Part shown: positions 43,256-51,767 of the stretch, one piece after another
Numbering within the stretch: position 1 is the first letter of the stretch
Layout of the letters: every line of letters starts with the position of its first letter
Assembly: GCF_000312665.1 (NCBI RefSeq)
Contig: NZ_HF536772.1
Span: forward strand, 3,890,886-3,954,885
Origin: Rhizobium mesoamericanum STM3625
Lineage (GTDB): Bacteria; Pseudomonadota; Alphaproteobacteria; Rhizobiales; Rhizobiaceae
DNA: 64,000 nt
Direction: 5' to 3'
Position numbers and translations under genes: made by a program
The notes under the pieces: model-generated
Databases searched by the model: none
What the model was told of the DNA's origin: nothing
The model's input: the letters and a program-made list of their open reading frames with translations, nothing else

Positions 43256-44173
43256 TCAGAGATCAAGAACCCAGGTTTGCCCGTTTTCCTCCGGCCCGAA
43301 CATCTGGTGTCGCTCTTCGGAGACAACGCGGAAACCAGCCTTTACATAAATGCCGCGCGCCGCGTGCAGGACGTCATTCGTCCAAAGCGTTATCTGTCGA
43401 TACTGCCTTGCCTTGGCAAAACGGATGCATTCGTTGACCAGCATTTTGCCGAGGCCAAGACCGCGCGCCGCTTTGTCGACATAGAGCAGGCGGAGCTTCG
43501 CAACACCGTCGCCACCATTGGTGAGAAGGATCGAGCCAATGTTGATGCCGCCACGCTCGGCGATCCAGCAATACTCCATCGATGGATCGAAGTTGGCCAG
43601 GAACTTGCCCGCTACCTCAGCAACAAGGCCCTCGAAGCGCATGTCCCAGCCGTATTCCTCGGTATAGGCCTTGCCCTGGCTCTGGACGATCCACCCGATA
43701 TCGCCGGGGCGATGGGCGCGTATAACCAGCGGAGGAGGCGCGGCCTCGGGGTCCAGCAGCGCCCGAATGGCGGCCATTGCCGACACCACGCTTTCGGGCT
43801 CGCCGTCGACGAGGGTGTCGAAACGTTCCGCTATCTGGGCATTGGCGCGCCGGCCAAGTTCCTCGAATTGGCTTTGTCCCTTGGTGGTGACCGTGATGAT
43901 TTGACTGCGCAGATCGCCGGGATCGGCCTTCGTCTCGATCAGGTCGTCTGCGCGAAAACGTTTCAGGATTCTGCTGAGATAGGCAGGGTCGAGCTGCAGG
44001 TCGCGCGCAAGTGCGCCAGCGCTGACGCCCTTGCGGGAGCAGATTTCGAAGAGGACGCGCGCGTCGGTCAGCGTGAACTCGGTATCGAGATAGGCCCGGT
44101 TAAGGACCCCAAGAAAGTTCGTGTAGAAACGATTGAACTCGCGGGCAGTGTCAATCAAGCCAGGGTCGGACAT
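43256..44173 (-). CDS. MarR family regulator fused to a GNAT acetyltransferase domain
   Basis: The protein is 305 residues from the ATG at 44173 (AGGAGA eight bases upstream). Residues 1-140 form a MarR winged helix (FTLTDARVLFEICSRKGVSAGALARDLQLDPAYLSRILKRFRADDLIETKADPGDLRSQIITVT). Residues 150-305 form a GNAT domain (VIRAHRPGDIGWIVQSQGKAYTEEYG; acetyl-CoA site VDKAARGLGLGKMLVNECIRFAKARQY; NDVLHAARGIYVKAGF). Such HTH-GNAT fusions are known, but their substrates are mostly unassigned. The leader has a palindrome and a hairpin over the ribosome site. Confidence 0.88.
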   Translation of the reverse strand: MSDPGLIDTAREFNRFYTNFLGVLNRAYLDTEFTLTDARVLFEICSRKGVSAGALARDLQLDPAYLSRILKRFRADDLIETKADPGDLRSQIITVTTKGQSQFEELGRRANAQIAERFDTLVDGEPESVVSAMAAIRALLDPEAAPPPLVIRAHRPGDIGWIVQSQGKAYTEEYGWDMRFEGLVAEVAGKFLANFDPSMEYCWIAERGGINIGSILLTNGGDGVAKLRLLYVDKAARGLGLGKMLVNECIRFAKARQYRQITLWTNDVLHAARGIYVKAGFRVVSEERHQMFGPEENGQTWVLDL

Positions 44174-44175
44174 GG

Positions 44176-44202
44176 ACAAAATCTCCTGATAGAAGATTTT
44201 GT
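44176..44202 (-). promoter_or_regulatory. hairpin over the ribosome binding site of the MarR-GNAT gene
   Basis: ACAAAATCT (44176-44184) and AGATTTTGT (44194-44202) are exact reverse complements with a nine-base spacer. In the minus-strand mRNA the AGGAGA Shine-Dalgarno sequence sits at the loop/stem border and the start codon follows two bases after the stem, so folding would hinder initiation. The same DNA could instead be an operator. Confidence 0.5.
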
Positions 44203-44213
44203 CCTGCTTTTAT

Positions 44214-44226
44214 TTGACTGAGTCAA
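44214..44226. promoter_or_regulatory. palindrome, putative MarR operator
   Basis: TTGACTGAGTCAA is a perfect 13-bp palindrome around a central G, 41 bp upstream of the MarR-GNAT start codon and 13 bp beyond the stop of the racemase gene. It fits a MarR-type autoregulatory site. Confidence 0.55.
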
Positions 44227-44238
44227 CTAATTTATTGC

Positions 44239-44967
44239 TCAGGCGGCGACGATCTCTTCGACTTCCTCATCACTCAGTGCGAACTCGACCGCCGCTCTCG
44301 CGTGGATCTCAGTCGTGTCGAAGCCGGGTAGGGGCAAATTCTTGGGGTCGAGAATCAGGCAGATTTCCGTGCAGCCGAGAATGATGCTGTCGGCGCCCTT
44401 GACGCGCTCGCGCTCGATAATCTGCATGAGCTTGTCACGCGAGCTATTGAGCACTTTGCCGGCGCACAGCTCGTTGAAGATGATGTCGTGTACGACAGTT
44501 CGGTCGTCGGCCTCAGGAACAATAATGTCGATTCCGAAGCTTTTCATTCGGCTAGCATAGAAGCCGTGCTCCATCGTGTATCGCGTGGCAAGCAACAGGG
44601 GTCGTTTGCGGCCGGAGGCCTTCAGCGATTTCGCGGTCTCGTCGATAATGTGGACCAGCGGCACGGAGATGCGCGCGGCCACCTGGTCGGCAATGAGATG
44701 CATCGTGTTGGTGCAGATGAGCACGCAACGCGCGCCAGCGATCTGCAGGCGCAGAGCTACGTCGCCGAGCCGGTTTGCGGCAGCACCCCAGTCCCCCGCC
44801 TTCTGCATAGCGACAATCTCGTCGAAATTGACCGAGTGCATCAGCAAGTCCGCCGACGCCAGGCCGCCGAGGCGCTCGCGCACCATCTCGTTGACCATGC
44901 GATAATAGACCGCCGAGCTTTCGAAGCTCATCCCGCCAATCAATCCGATTGTCTGCATTATTTTCAT
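44239..44967 (-). CDS. aspartate/glutamate racemase family protein
   Basis: The 242-residue protein starts MKIMQTIGLIGGMSFESSAVYYRMVNEMV. Both catalytic cysteines of the family are present: CTNTMH (about residue 84) and GCTEI (about residue 199). Length and motifs fit YgeA/RacX-like amino acid racemases. It is divergent from an Lrp/AsnC regulator across 152 bp, which suggests amino-acid-responsive control. Confidence 0.88.
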   Translation of the reverse strand: MKIMQTIGLIGGMSFESSAVYYRMVNEMVRERLGGLASADLLMHSVNFDEIVAMQKAGDWGAAANRLGDVALRLQIAGARCVLICTNTMHLIADQVAARISVPLVHIIDETAKSLKASGRKRPLLLATRYTMEHGFYASRMKSFGIDIIVPEADDRTVVHDIIFNELCAGKVLNSSRDKLMQIIERERVKGADSIILGCTEICLILDPKNLPLPGFDTTEIHARAAVEFALSDEEVEEIVAA

Positions 44968-45063
44968 GCTCCCGTCTGGAATTTCCTATTGCCGAGATCA
45001 TGCATTGATCATCGCGCAAATGGCTTGCATTCTTTGTACGAAACGCTTTTATGGCGCTGTATT

Positions 45064-45073
45064 TTTGCGCAAA
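45064..45073. promoter_or_regulatory. TTTGCGCAAA palindrome in the racemase/Lrp divergent region
   Basis: A perfect 10-bp palindrome lies between divergent start codons (44967 and 45120). Related GCGCAAA and ATGCAAAAA segments (near 45014 and 45084) flank it, so it may be part of a repeated Lrp/AsnC binding array. Confidence 0.45.
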
Positions 45074-45119
45074 CAGTCGATAATATGCAAAAATCCATCC
45101 AGTGATCAGTGAGGAACCA

Positions 45120-45584
45120 ATGCTCGACGATCGCGATCGACGACTCCTGGAATTGTTGCAGGCCGATGCGGGCATTTCGGTGACGGAGCTTTCCGAAAAG
45201 GTCGCGCTATCGGTCTCTGCCTGTTCTCGCCGCATTCAGCGGCTCGAGGAAACTGGCCATATCGTACGGCGTATCGTGGTGCTTGATCGAGAGAAGATGG
45301 GAGTGCCGACGACGGTATTTGCGCTGATCAAGACTGCGCACCACACGGACGAATGGATTGACGCGTTTCGACGGGTGATCGCCAGCATTCCGGAGATCGT
45401 GGAAGCGCACCGGCTTACCGGGAATCATGACTACATTCTGAAAATCGTGCTCCCGCGCGTCGAGCACTATGATGTGATCTACAAGCAGATCGTCCGCAAG
45501 ATCGAACTCTTCGACGTGTCCGCCTCGATATCGATGGAATTGTTGAAAAGCGGGACCTCGATACCTGTTGCCTATGCACATTGA
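45120..45584 (+). CDS. Lrp/AsnC family transcriptional regulator
   Basis: The protein is 154 residues from the ATG at 45120 (GAGGAA upstream; an in-frame GTG at 45102 is less likely). The N-terminal HTH reads LDDRDRRLLELLQADAGISVTELSEKVALSVSACSRRIQRLEETGHIVRRIVVLDREKMGV. The C-terminal RAM ligand domain is VFALIKTAHHTDEWIDAFRRVIASIPEIVEAHRLTGNHDYILKIVLP. It probably controls the divergent racemase gene in response to an amino acid. Confidence 0.9.
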   Translation: MLDDRDRRLLELLQADAGISVTELSEKVALSVSACSRRIQRLEETGHIVRRIVVLDREKMGVPTTVFALIKTAHHTDEWIDAFRRVIASIPEIVEAHRLTGNHDYILKIVLPRVEHYDVIYKQIVRKIELFDVSASISMELLKSGTSIPVAYAH

Positions 45585-45713
45585 GCGACCTCAACGTCGA
45601 TCCGGACACGCATGACAACCGCCTGAAGCAGGCGAGCTATGCTGCAATGGCGGTTGAAAGCTGCCTGCAATCAACGACATTGGCCACAGCGAAATGCCAC
45701 GGAGAGGCAGGTC

Positions 45714-46985
45714 ATGAGCGAACACCATGTTGTCGTTGTTGGCGGCGGTTTCGGCGGATTGCAGTTAGTCAACGCTCTGAAGGGAGCGGGCGCCCGCATC
45801 ACCCTGATCGATCGGCGCAATCATCATCTCTTCCAACCGCTGCTCTATCAGGTGGCGACGACAATTCTTTCCACCTCGGAAATCGCCTGGCCCATCCGAC
45901 ACCTCTATAGCGACCGCCCTGATGTGACAACGCTGCTTGGCGAGGTGGTTGGTATTGATACCGCCGCGAAAGCGGTTTCTTTACGGAGCGGCATGACGTT
46001 GCGTTATGACACGCTCGTTCTCGCCACGGGGGCAACGCATGCCTATTTCGGTCGTGACGAGTGGGAACCGGTCGCACCCGGGTTGAAGACACTGGAGGAT
46101 GCAACGACAATCCGCAGGCGTCTGTTGCTGGCTTTCGAGAGGGCCGAGACGGAAACCGATGCCGCTATCCGCGACGCTCTCCTGACCTTCACGATCGTGG
46201 GAGCCGGTCCGACCGGTGTCGAGCTCGCCGGAATTATTGCCGAACTGGCGCGCAAGACCCTGCCGCGCGAATTCCGCAACATCGATACGCGCAAGACACG
46301 GGTCGTGCTCGTCGAGGCGGGACCGCGCGTGCTGCCGACCTTTGCCGAGGAGCTTTCCGCCTATGCCAGCCAGGCGCTTCAGGAGCTCGGCGTCGAGCTG
46401 CATATCGGCGAGCGCGTCGTGGAGTGCACGACAGAAGGCGTCGAGACGAGCCAAGGGTTTATCCCGAGCCATACGATTGTCTGGGCTGCCGGTGTTCAGG
46501 CGTCGCCCGCAGCCAAGTGGCTCGACGTTGCGGCTGATAGGGCCGGGCGCGTTGTCGTCGAGAAAGATTTGACGGCGCCGGGGTATCCGGATGTTTTTGT
46601 CGTCGGGGATACGGCTGCGGTCATGCAGACAGGAGGAGCTCCGGTACCGGGGATTGCGCCGGCTGCCAAACAACAGGGCGCCTATGCTGCGAAGGTGATC
46701 CGGGCACGTCTTGCGGGCGATCCTGCGCCGCCACCGTTTTGCTATCGCCATCAGGGCAGCCTTGCGACGATCGGCCAAAGTGCTGCCATCATCGATTTTG
46801 GCCGCATCAAGCTGAAAGGCTGGATCGCCTGGTGGATATGGGGCATTGCCCACATCTACTTCCTGATCGGAACAAGGTCGCGTTTTGCGGTGGCTTGGAG
46901 CTGGCTTTGGATCTATCTCAGCGGCCAGCACAGTGCACGGCTGATCACTCAGAAGGAAACGATGCGCGACGAAAATCACAGATAG
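45714..46985 (+). CDS. type II NADH dehydrogenase (NAD(P)/FAD-dependent oxidoreductase)
   Basis: The 423-residue protein starts MSEHHVVVVGGGFGGLQLVNAL (FAD dinucleotide motif, residues 5-20) with GGAGAGG upstream. Markers are NHHLFQPLLYQVATTILSTSEIAWPIR, the second Rossmann motif TIVGAGPTGVELAGIIAELA (about 160-180), VFVVGDTA, and APAAKQQGAYAAKVI (quinone/FAD contact). The C-terminal amphipathic/hydrophobic segment (WIAWWIWGIAHIYFLIG) anchors NDH-2 enzymes to the membrane. It passes electrons from NADH to quinone without pumping protons. It appears monocistronic with a terminator just after it. Confidence 0.88.
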   Translation: MSEHHVVVVGGGFGGLQLVNALKGAGARITLIDRRNHHLFQPLLYQVATTILSTSEIAWPIRHLYSDRPDVTTLLGEVVGIDTAAKAVSLRSGMTLRYDTLVLATGATHAYFGRDEWEPVAPGLKTLEDATTIRRRLLLAFERAETETDAAIRDALLTFTIVGAGPTGVELAGIIAELARKTLPREFRNIDTRKTRVVLVEAGPRVLPTFAEELSAYASQALQELGVELHIGERVVECTTEGVETSQGFIPSHTIVWAAGVQASPAAKWLDVAADRAGRVVVEKDLTAPGYPDVFVVGDTAAVMQTGGAPVPGIAPAAKQQGAYAAKVIRARLAGDPAPPPFCYRHQGSLATIGQSAAIIDFGRIKLKGWIAWWIWGIAHIYFLIGTRSRFAVAWSWLWIYLSGQHSARLITQKETMRDENHR

Positions 46986-46986
46986 T

Positions 46987-47013
46987 AAAAAGGGCGGCTC
47001 GAAGCCGCCCTTT
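46987..47013. terminator. bidirectional terminator between ndh-2 and adh
   Basis: AAAGGGCGGCT (46989-46999) pairs perfectly with AGCCGCCCTTT (47003-47013) around CGA. T-rich DNA follows on both strands, so it serves both convergent genes (stops at 46985 and 47021). Confidence 0.85.
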
Positions 47014-47020
47014 GCTTTGG

Positions 47021-48067
47021 TTACGCCGCCAGAGAGGCGATATCTATGACGAAGCGGTAGCGCACGTCGCTCTTCAGAACGCGTTCGTAGGCCTCGTTGA
47101 CCTCGTGGATGCTGATCTTCTCGATCTCGGACACGATGTTGTGTTCGCCGCAGAAATCCAGCATTTCCTGGGTTTCCTTGATCGATCCGATCATTGAGCC
47201 GGAGATGCTCTTGCGACCGGGGATCAGCGAGAATGCATGGACAGGAATCGGGTTTTCCGGCGCGCCGACAACGACGAAGGCGCCGTCGACCCTAACCAGG
47301 CCAAGATAGGCATTCCAGTCGATTTCAGCGCTGACCGTGCAAATCACCAGATCGAAAGTGCCGGCGAGTTTCTTGAAGGTTTCCTCGTCGCTGGTTGCAT
47401 AATACTCCTTGGCGCCGAGTTTCAGGCCGTCTTCCTTCTTGGAAAGGCTCTGTGAGAGGACGGTGATGTCAGCACCCATGGCCGCGCCGAGCTTGACGCC
47501 CATGTGGCCGAGGCCACCCATGCCGACGATCGCGACCTTCTTGCCAGGGCCGGCATTCCAGTGGCGAAGCGGCGAGTAGAGCGTGATGCCGGCACACAGC
47601 AGCGGGGCGGAAGCGTCGAGCGGAAGATTGTCCGGAATGGACATCACGTAGCCTTCCTTGACGACGATCGAGTCGGAATAGCCACCCTGGGTGGCCGTCT
47701 TGCCGTCGGCTTCCACACTGTTGTAGGTGCCGACGAGACCGGGCATGTATTGTTCGCGGTCGACGTCCCGGGTCGCGCAGCCGACGCAGCTGTCGACGAA
47801 GCAGCCGACACCGACACGGTCGCCCACCTTGAACTTGGTGACGGCAGAGCCGACAGCCGAGACGATACCGGCGATCTCGTGACCCGGCACGATCGGATAG
47901 ACGGCATTCTTCCATTCGTTGCGGACGGTATGGATGTCCGAATGGCAAATACCGGCGAATTTGATGTCGATCACAACGTCATCTGGATTTGGGTCGCGTC
48001 GCTCGAAGGTGAAGGGCGTAAGAGGTTTCGACGCATCAGTAGCAGCATAGCCTTTAGCAATAGGCAT
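47021..48067 (-). CDS. zinc-dependent NAD(P) alcohol dehydrogenase (YahK/cinnamyl-type)
   Basis: The protein is 348 residues from the ATG at 48067 (AGGAAG upstream). The catalytic zinc site is FAGICHSDIHTVRNEW, VPGHEIAGIV and LLCAGITLYSPL. A structural-zinc Cys cluster is CFVDSCVGCATRD. The cofactor motif is VAIVGMGGLGHMGVKLGAAMGA. It belongs to the medium-chain dehydrogenases that reduce aldehydes with NADPH. It is divergent from an AraC-type regulator (48255), resembling aldehyde-reductase/AraC pairs in other bacteria. Confidence 0.9.
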   Translation of the reverse strand: MPIAKGYAATDASKPLTPFTFERRDPNPDDVVIDIKFAGICHSDIHTVRNEWKNAVYPIVPGHEIAGIVSAVGSAVTKFKVGDRVGVGCFVDSCVGCATRDVDREQYMPGLVGTYNSVEADGKTATQGGYSDSIVVKEGYVMSIPDNLPLDASAPLLCAGITLYSPLRHWNAGPGKKVAIVGMGGLGHMGVKLGAAMGADITVLSQSLSKKEDGLKLGAKEYYATSDEETFKKLAGTFDLVICTVSAEIDWNAYLGLVRVDGAFVVVGAPENPIPVHAFSLIPGRKSISGSMIGSIKETQEMLDFCGEHNIVSEIEKISIHEVNEAYERVLKSDVRYRFVIDIASLAA

Positions 48068-48254
48068 CCGAGACTTCCTTTCGGGTTGCTGGGAGGATGG
48101 CCGAAGATGCATCGAAACGTCTTTGGTGCGGTAGAGCGATCCTCCGAGCTTTTTGCATGATCCTGCAAAATTGAGGGGAATGGCTATTCTCGGGCGCGCG
48201 AACCTATCCTAGATAGTGCGCATCCCCGCTGCTGCCGATAAAGGGCTTCCTCGC

Positions 48255-49160
48255 ATGACCTTGCCGTTCAACCCCTATCAGGAAATCGCTTCGATTGCGG
48301 CCCGACATGCCGGCGAAGAGGGCGAATTCCGCACTGCTATCGAGAGTTTGGGGATCAGCCGCCGACAGACGCCGAGCGCGCCTTGCCACGGCAGCTATCG
48401 GCCTTGCATTGCCCTTGTTATCCAAGGTGCCAAGAGCCTCCGGCTCGGGACAGACGTCATCAATTACGGTGCCGGCGACTACCTTCTGACGTCGCTCGAT
48501 CTACCGGTCATCTGGCGGGTGGTCGAGGCAAGCGCGGAGGTCCCGCATTTCTGTCTGACGCTTGCGATCAACAGCGAAAAGGTCCTTGAATTGCTGAGCC
48601 GGACCGATATGCCGCGGCAAGCTGTGTCGGGGAGGGGCCGCGGGATTGCAGTCAATGTCGCGACACCGGAGCTTCTGGACGCGACCGTGCGGCTCTTGCG
48701 CTTGCTCGATAGTCCGAAGGATATCGCAGCAATGGCGCCGCTAATTGAACAGGAGATCCTCTACCGTGTCCTCACCGGCCCCGATGGCGGCCGGCTGATC
48801 AGCATCGCGGTCGCTGACAGTCACGGCAATCGCATCGCTCGGGCCATTGCCTGGCTGCGGCAGAATTTCGCGCGCCCGTTGCGCATCGAGGATCTCGCCG
48901 AGCAGGTCAATATGAGCGTGTCTTCCTTCCATCATCATTTCAAGTCGATCACAGCGATGACGCCGGTGCAGTATCAAAAGCAGTTGCGCCTGCACGAGGC
49001 ACGTCGTCTGATGCTCGTCGAGCGTCTTGATGCGGGCACGGCCGGGCATCGGGTCGGCTATCAAAGTCCTTCGCAGTTCAGTCGCGAATACAGTCGGGTC
49101 TACGGTCTGTCGCCCGTGCGAGACGTCGAGGCGGCGCGCGAACCCCTTGATGGTGGGTGA
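48255..49160 (+). CDS. AraC family transcriptional regulator (AraC_N type)
   Basis: The protein is 301 residues from the ATG at 48255; an in-frame GTG at 48216 would add 13 residues. The N-terminal AraC_N domain (residues 20-170; TPSAPCHGSYRPCIALVIQGAKSLRLG and YLLTSLDLPVIWRVVEAS) and a C-terminal double HTH (IARAIAWLRQNFARPLRIEDLAEQVNMSVSSFHHHFKSITAMTPVQYQKQLRLHEARRLM) are clear. Regulators with this sensor often control adjacent aldehyde/alcohol dehydrogenases; the divergent gene at 47021-48067 is one. Confidence 0.88.
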   Translation: MTLPFNPYQEIASIAARHAGEEGEFRTAIESLGISRRQTPSAPCHGSYRPCIALVIQGAKSLRLGTDVINYGAGDYLLTSLDLPVIWRVVEASAEVPHFCLTLAINSEKVLELLSRTDMPRQAVSGRGRGIAVNVATPELLDATVRLLRLLDSPKDIAAMAPLIEQEILYRVLTGPDGGRLISIAVADSHGNRIARAIAWLRQNFARPLRIEDLAEQVNMSVSSFHHHFKSITAMTPVQYQKQLRLHEARRLMLVERLDAGTAGHRVGYQSPSQFSREYSRVYGLSPVRDVEAAREPLDGG

Positions 49161-49291
49161 GGCACCGATCGGCGTTGGTAAGTTAGATCAGCGCAGAAGC
49201 TGCGTTGAGATTCGGCACTGCGTTGCAGCATGAAATTTTCGCATCGTGCCGCTTGACGCGCACAATGGTTTGCAGCATAAAGCCGCGAACC

Positions 49292-49305
49292 GTACCGTAC
49301 GGTAC
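49292..49305. promoter_or_regulatory. palindromic operator upstream of the TetR gene
   Basis: GTACCGTACGGTAC is a perfect 14-bp palindrome, 17 bp before the GTG start of the TetR-type gene that precedes ilvC. Its position fits autorepression and, through readthrough, influence on ilvC. Confidence 0.65.
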
Positions 49306-49322
49306 TTGTCGGGAGTGAGGCC

Positions 49323-49973
49323 GTGTCCGTCGATAATTTGGAGCCCAGCGAGTTTTCGCCGCGCCAGAACGCCGTTCTGGAGCAAGCGTTGCAGCTGCTC
49401 GTCGATGGTGGCGAAAAAGCATTGACGACATCGGGCGTTGCCCGCGCCGCGAATTGCTCCAAGGAAAGCCTCTACAAGTGGTTCGGTGACCGCGATGGGC
49501 TGCTGTCGGCGATGATCGCCTACCAGGCGAGCAAGGTACGAACATTCGAGCGAAATGGCGAGCGGCTGACGTCGGCGAGCCTCCACGACCATCTCGTCGT
49601 CTTCTCGAAGGATCTTTTGGAGGTTCTCGCCGGCGACGTCTCACTGGCGCTCAACCGACTTGCCATTGGGCAGTCACACCGCGATGGCTCCAAGCTCGGC
49701 AAGCTGCTTCTGGAGCGGGGGCGCCGCCAGATCGACCGCCGCGCCATGGGGCTTATCGATTCGGGCAAGCGTGCCGGGCTGCTGCGCTTCCATAACGCCG
49801 ACGAGGCGTACCATACGCTCTACGGCCTGATCGTTTCCGATCTGCATGTTCGCATGCTGCTTGGCGAGCCGGGCCTCAAGGATACCGCGCGCCAGGCGGA
49901 GAGGGCAGTTTGCGCCTTCCTGCGCCTCTATGGCACGGAAAAAGTTTTGGCGGAGATGCCGCTGGTCGGCTGA
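49323..49973 (+). CDS. TetR family transcriptional regulator
   Basis: The protein is 216 residues from a GTG at 49323 (GTGAGG upstream). The TetR HTH is residues 15-62 (RQNAVLEQALQLLVDGGEKALTTSGVARAANCSKESLYKWFGDRDGLLSAMI). The C-terminal domain matches the TetR_C group with FSKDLLEVLAGDVSLALNRLAIGQS. It lies 47 bp upstream of ilvC on the same strand, so ilvC may be cotranscribed or have a promoter in the short gap. The inducer is unknown. Confidence 0.88.
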   Translation: MSVDNLEPSEFSPRQNAVLEQALQLLVDGGEKALTTSGVARAANCSKESLYKWFGDRDGLLSAMIAYQASKVRTFERNGERLTSASLHDHLVVFSKDLLEVLAGDVSLALNRLAIGQSHRDGSKLGKLLLERGRRQIDRRAMGLIDSGKRAGLLRFHNADEAYHTLYGLIVSDLHVRMLLGEPGLKDTARQAERAVCAFLRLYGTEKVLAEMPLVG

Positions 49974-50020
49974 TCCCACACTTACACAGTCACAGGACAA
50001 GCAAAGGGAAGGAAAGTACA

Positions 50021-51040
50021 ATGCGCGTCTATTACGATCGTGATGCCGATATCAACCTCATCAAGTCGAAGAACGTCGTCATCGTCGGCTACGGCTCCCA
50101 GGGCCGTGCGCACGCGCTGAACCTGAAGGATAGCGGTGCCGCCAACGTCGTCATCGCGCTCAAGGCTGGTTCGGCGACCATCAAGAAGGCAGAAGCTGAC
50201 GGCTTCAAGGTCATGACCGTTGCTGACGCCGCCAAGTGGGGCGACCTGATCATGATGGCGACCCCGGACGAACTGCAGGCCGACATCTACAAGGCTGACA
50301 TCGCCGGCAACATCCGTGATGGCGCTGCAATCGCCTTTGCACACGGCCTCAACGTTCACTTCGGCCTCATCGAGCCGAAGGCGTCGCTCGATGTCGTCAT
50401 GATCGCGCCGAAGGGTCCGGGCCACACGGTTCGCGGCGAATACCAAAAGGGCGGCGGCGTCCCCTGCCTGGTCGCCGTTCACCAGAACGCTTCGGGCAAT
50501 GCCCTTGAACTCGCTTTGTCCTACGCCTGCGGCGTGGGCGGTGGTCGTTCGGGCATCATCGAGACCAACTTCCGCGAAGAGTGCGAAACCGACCTCTTCG
50601 GCGAACAGGTCGTTCTCTGCGGCGGTCTGGTCGAGCTCATCCGCGCCGGTTTCGAAACGCTGGTCGAAGCAGGCTATGCGCCTGAAATGGCCTACTTCGA
50701 GTGCCTGCACGAAGTGAAGCTGATTGTCGACCTGATCTATGAAGGCGGCATCGCAAACATGAACTACTCGATCTCCAATACGGCCGAGTGGGGCGAATAC
50801 GTCACCGGCCCGCGCATCATCACCGCTGAAACTAAGGCTGAAATGAAGCGCGTCCTGCACGACATCCAGACCGGCAAGTTCACGTCCGACTGGATGCAGG
50901 AGTACAAGGCAGGCGGTTCGCGCTTCAAGGGGATCCGCCGCATGAACGACAGCCACCAGATCGAAGAAGTCGGCGCGAAGCTTCGCGGCATGATGCCTTG
51001 GATCGGCAAGAACAAGCTGGTCGACAAGTCTGTCAACTAA
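50021..51040 (+). CDS. ilvC: ketol-acid reductoisomerase
   Basis: The 339-residue class I enzyme starts MRVYYDRDADINLIKSKNVVIVGYGSQGRAHALNL (NADPH Rossmann motif GYGSQG). Mg and substrate residues lie in the knotted C-terminal domain: CETDLFGEQVVLCGGL (Asp and Glu metal ligands), EAGYAPEMAYFECLHEVKLIVDLIYEGG. It converts acetolactate or acetohydroxybutyrate to dihydroxy acids, the step after IlvIH. AAGGGAAGG precedes the ATG; a terminator follows. Confidence 0.97.
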   Translation: MRVYYDRDADINLIKSKNVVIVGYGSQGRAHALNLKDSGAANVVIALKAGSATIKKAEADGFKVMTVADAAKWGDLIMMATPDELQADIYKADIAGNIRDGAAIAFAHGLNVHFGLIEPKASLDVVMIAPKGPGHTVRGEYQKGGGVPCLVAVHQNASGNALELALSYACGVGGGRSGIIETNFREECETDLFGEQVVLCGGLVELIRAGFETLVEAGYAPEMAYFECLHEVKLIVDLIYEGGIANMNYSISNTAEWGEYVTGPRIITAETKAEMKRVLHDIQTGKFTSDWMQEYKAGGSRFKGIRRMNDSHQIEEVGAKLRGMMPWIGKNKLVDKSVN

Positions 51041-51066
51041 GCGGTTTCAAACTGCTTGTTCACGAG

Positions 51067-51096
51067 GGCCGGAGCGACGCTCCGGCCTTTATTTTT
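51067..51096 (+). terminator. terminator after ilvC
   Basis: GGCCGGAGC (51067-51075) pairs perfectly with GCTCCGGCC (51079-51087), followed by TTTATTTTT. It slightly overlaps the 3' end of the convergent methyltransferase gene. Confidence 0.9.
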
Positions 51097-51676
51097 GTGT
51101 TCGCACCGCCAGCCACCGCGCAGGCTTGCCATCGTAGCCGGTCCCATCGCCTTCGCTGATGACAATGTTGTGCCAGCCGCCGTTGCTCAGCATTTCCGAG
51201 AGCAGTTCGGCCGATGGATAGTTGTAGTAACGACCGAAACCGTCGTGCCCCTCGGCCTCGCCCGCCTTGAAGGTGGCGTGAAAGGTACCGCCGGGTCGCA
51301 GTGCCATGCGGATCCGTTCCAACACCTCAGGAAGGTTTGCCCGGGGAACATGCAACAGGCTGGCCTCGGCCCAGACGCCGTCGAAAACTTCGTCCTCGTC
51401 CAAATCCTCGAAGCGAAGCACTGTGACGGGACGTCCAAGAAAGGCTTCGGCCTGCTTTGCGATCGCCGGCGATCCGTCGATCGGCGTAACATCGAAGCCC
51501 TTTGACAGCATGTAGGCGCTGTCTTGTCCGCCGCCACAGCCAAGATCCAGAATGGCTGCACCTGGCGGCAGCATCAACAGGAAAGCGTCCAGCCGTCGGA
51601 CCGGCAGCGTGCGTTGGCGCGAGGCATAGGTGGCCGCGTTGTCGTCGTAGAATGAAGATGTATGCTCGTCTGCCAT
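51089..51676 (-). CDS. class I SAM-dependent methyltransferase
   Basis: The 195-residue protein has the SAM-binding motif I AILDLGCGGGQDSAYMLSKGFDVTPIDGSP (about 41-70), post-I EVFDGVWAEASLLHVPRANLPEVLERIRMALRPGG and a short C-terminal strand region. The YDDNAATYASR opening is typical of small-molecule methyltransferases. The substrate is unknown. It is convergent with ilvC. Confidence 0.83.
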   Translation of the reverse strand: MADEHTSSFYDDNAATYASRQRTLPVRRLDAFLLMLPPGAAILDLGCGGGQDSAYMLSKGFDVTPIDGSPAIAKQAEAFLGRPVTVLRFEDLDEDEVFDGVWAEASLLHVPRANLPEVLERIRMALRPGGTFHATFKAGEAEGHDGFGRYYNYPSAELLSEMLSNGGWHNIVISEGDGTGYDGKPARWLAVRTQK

Positions 51677-51767
51677 GATCGTTCGCCCGATGACCCAAGG
51701 CCGGAGTTACACGCGACAAAGTCGCCGCCATTGAGGCGGCGCTCATTCCATCGACTAAAATCGCGAA

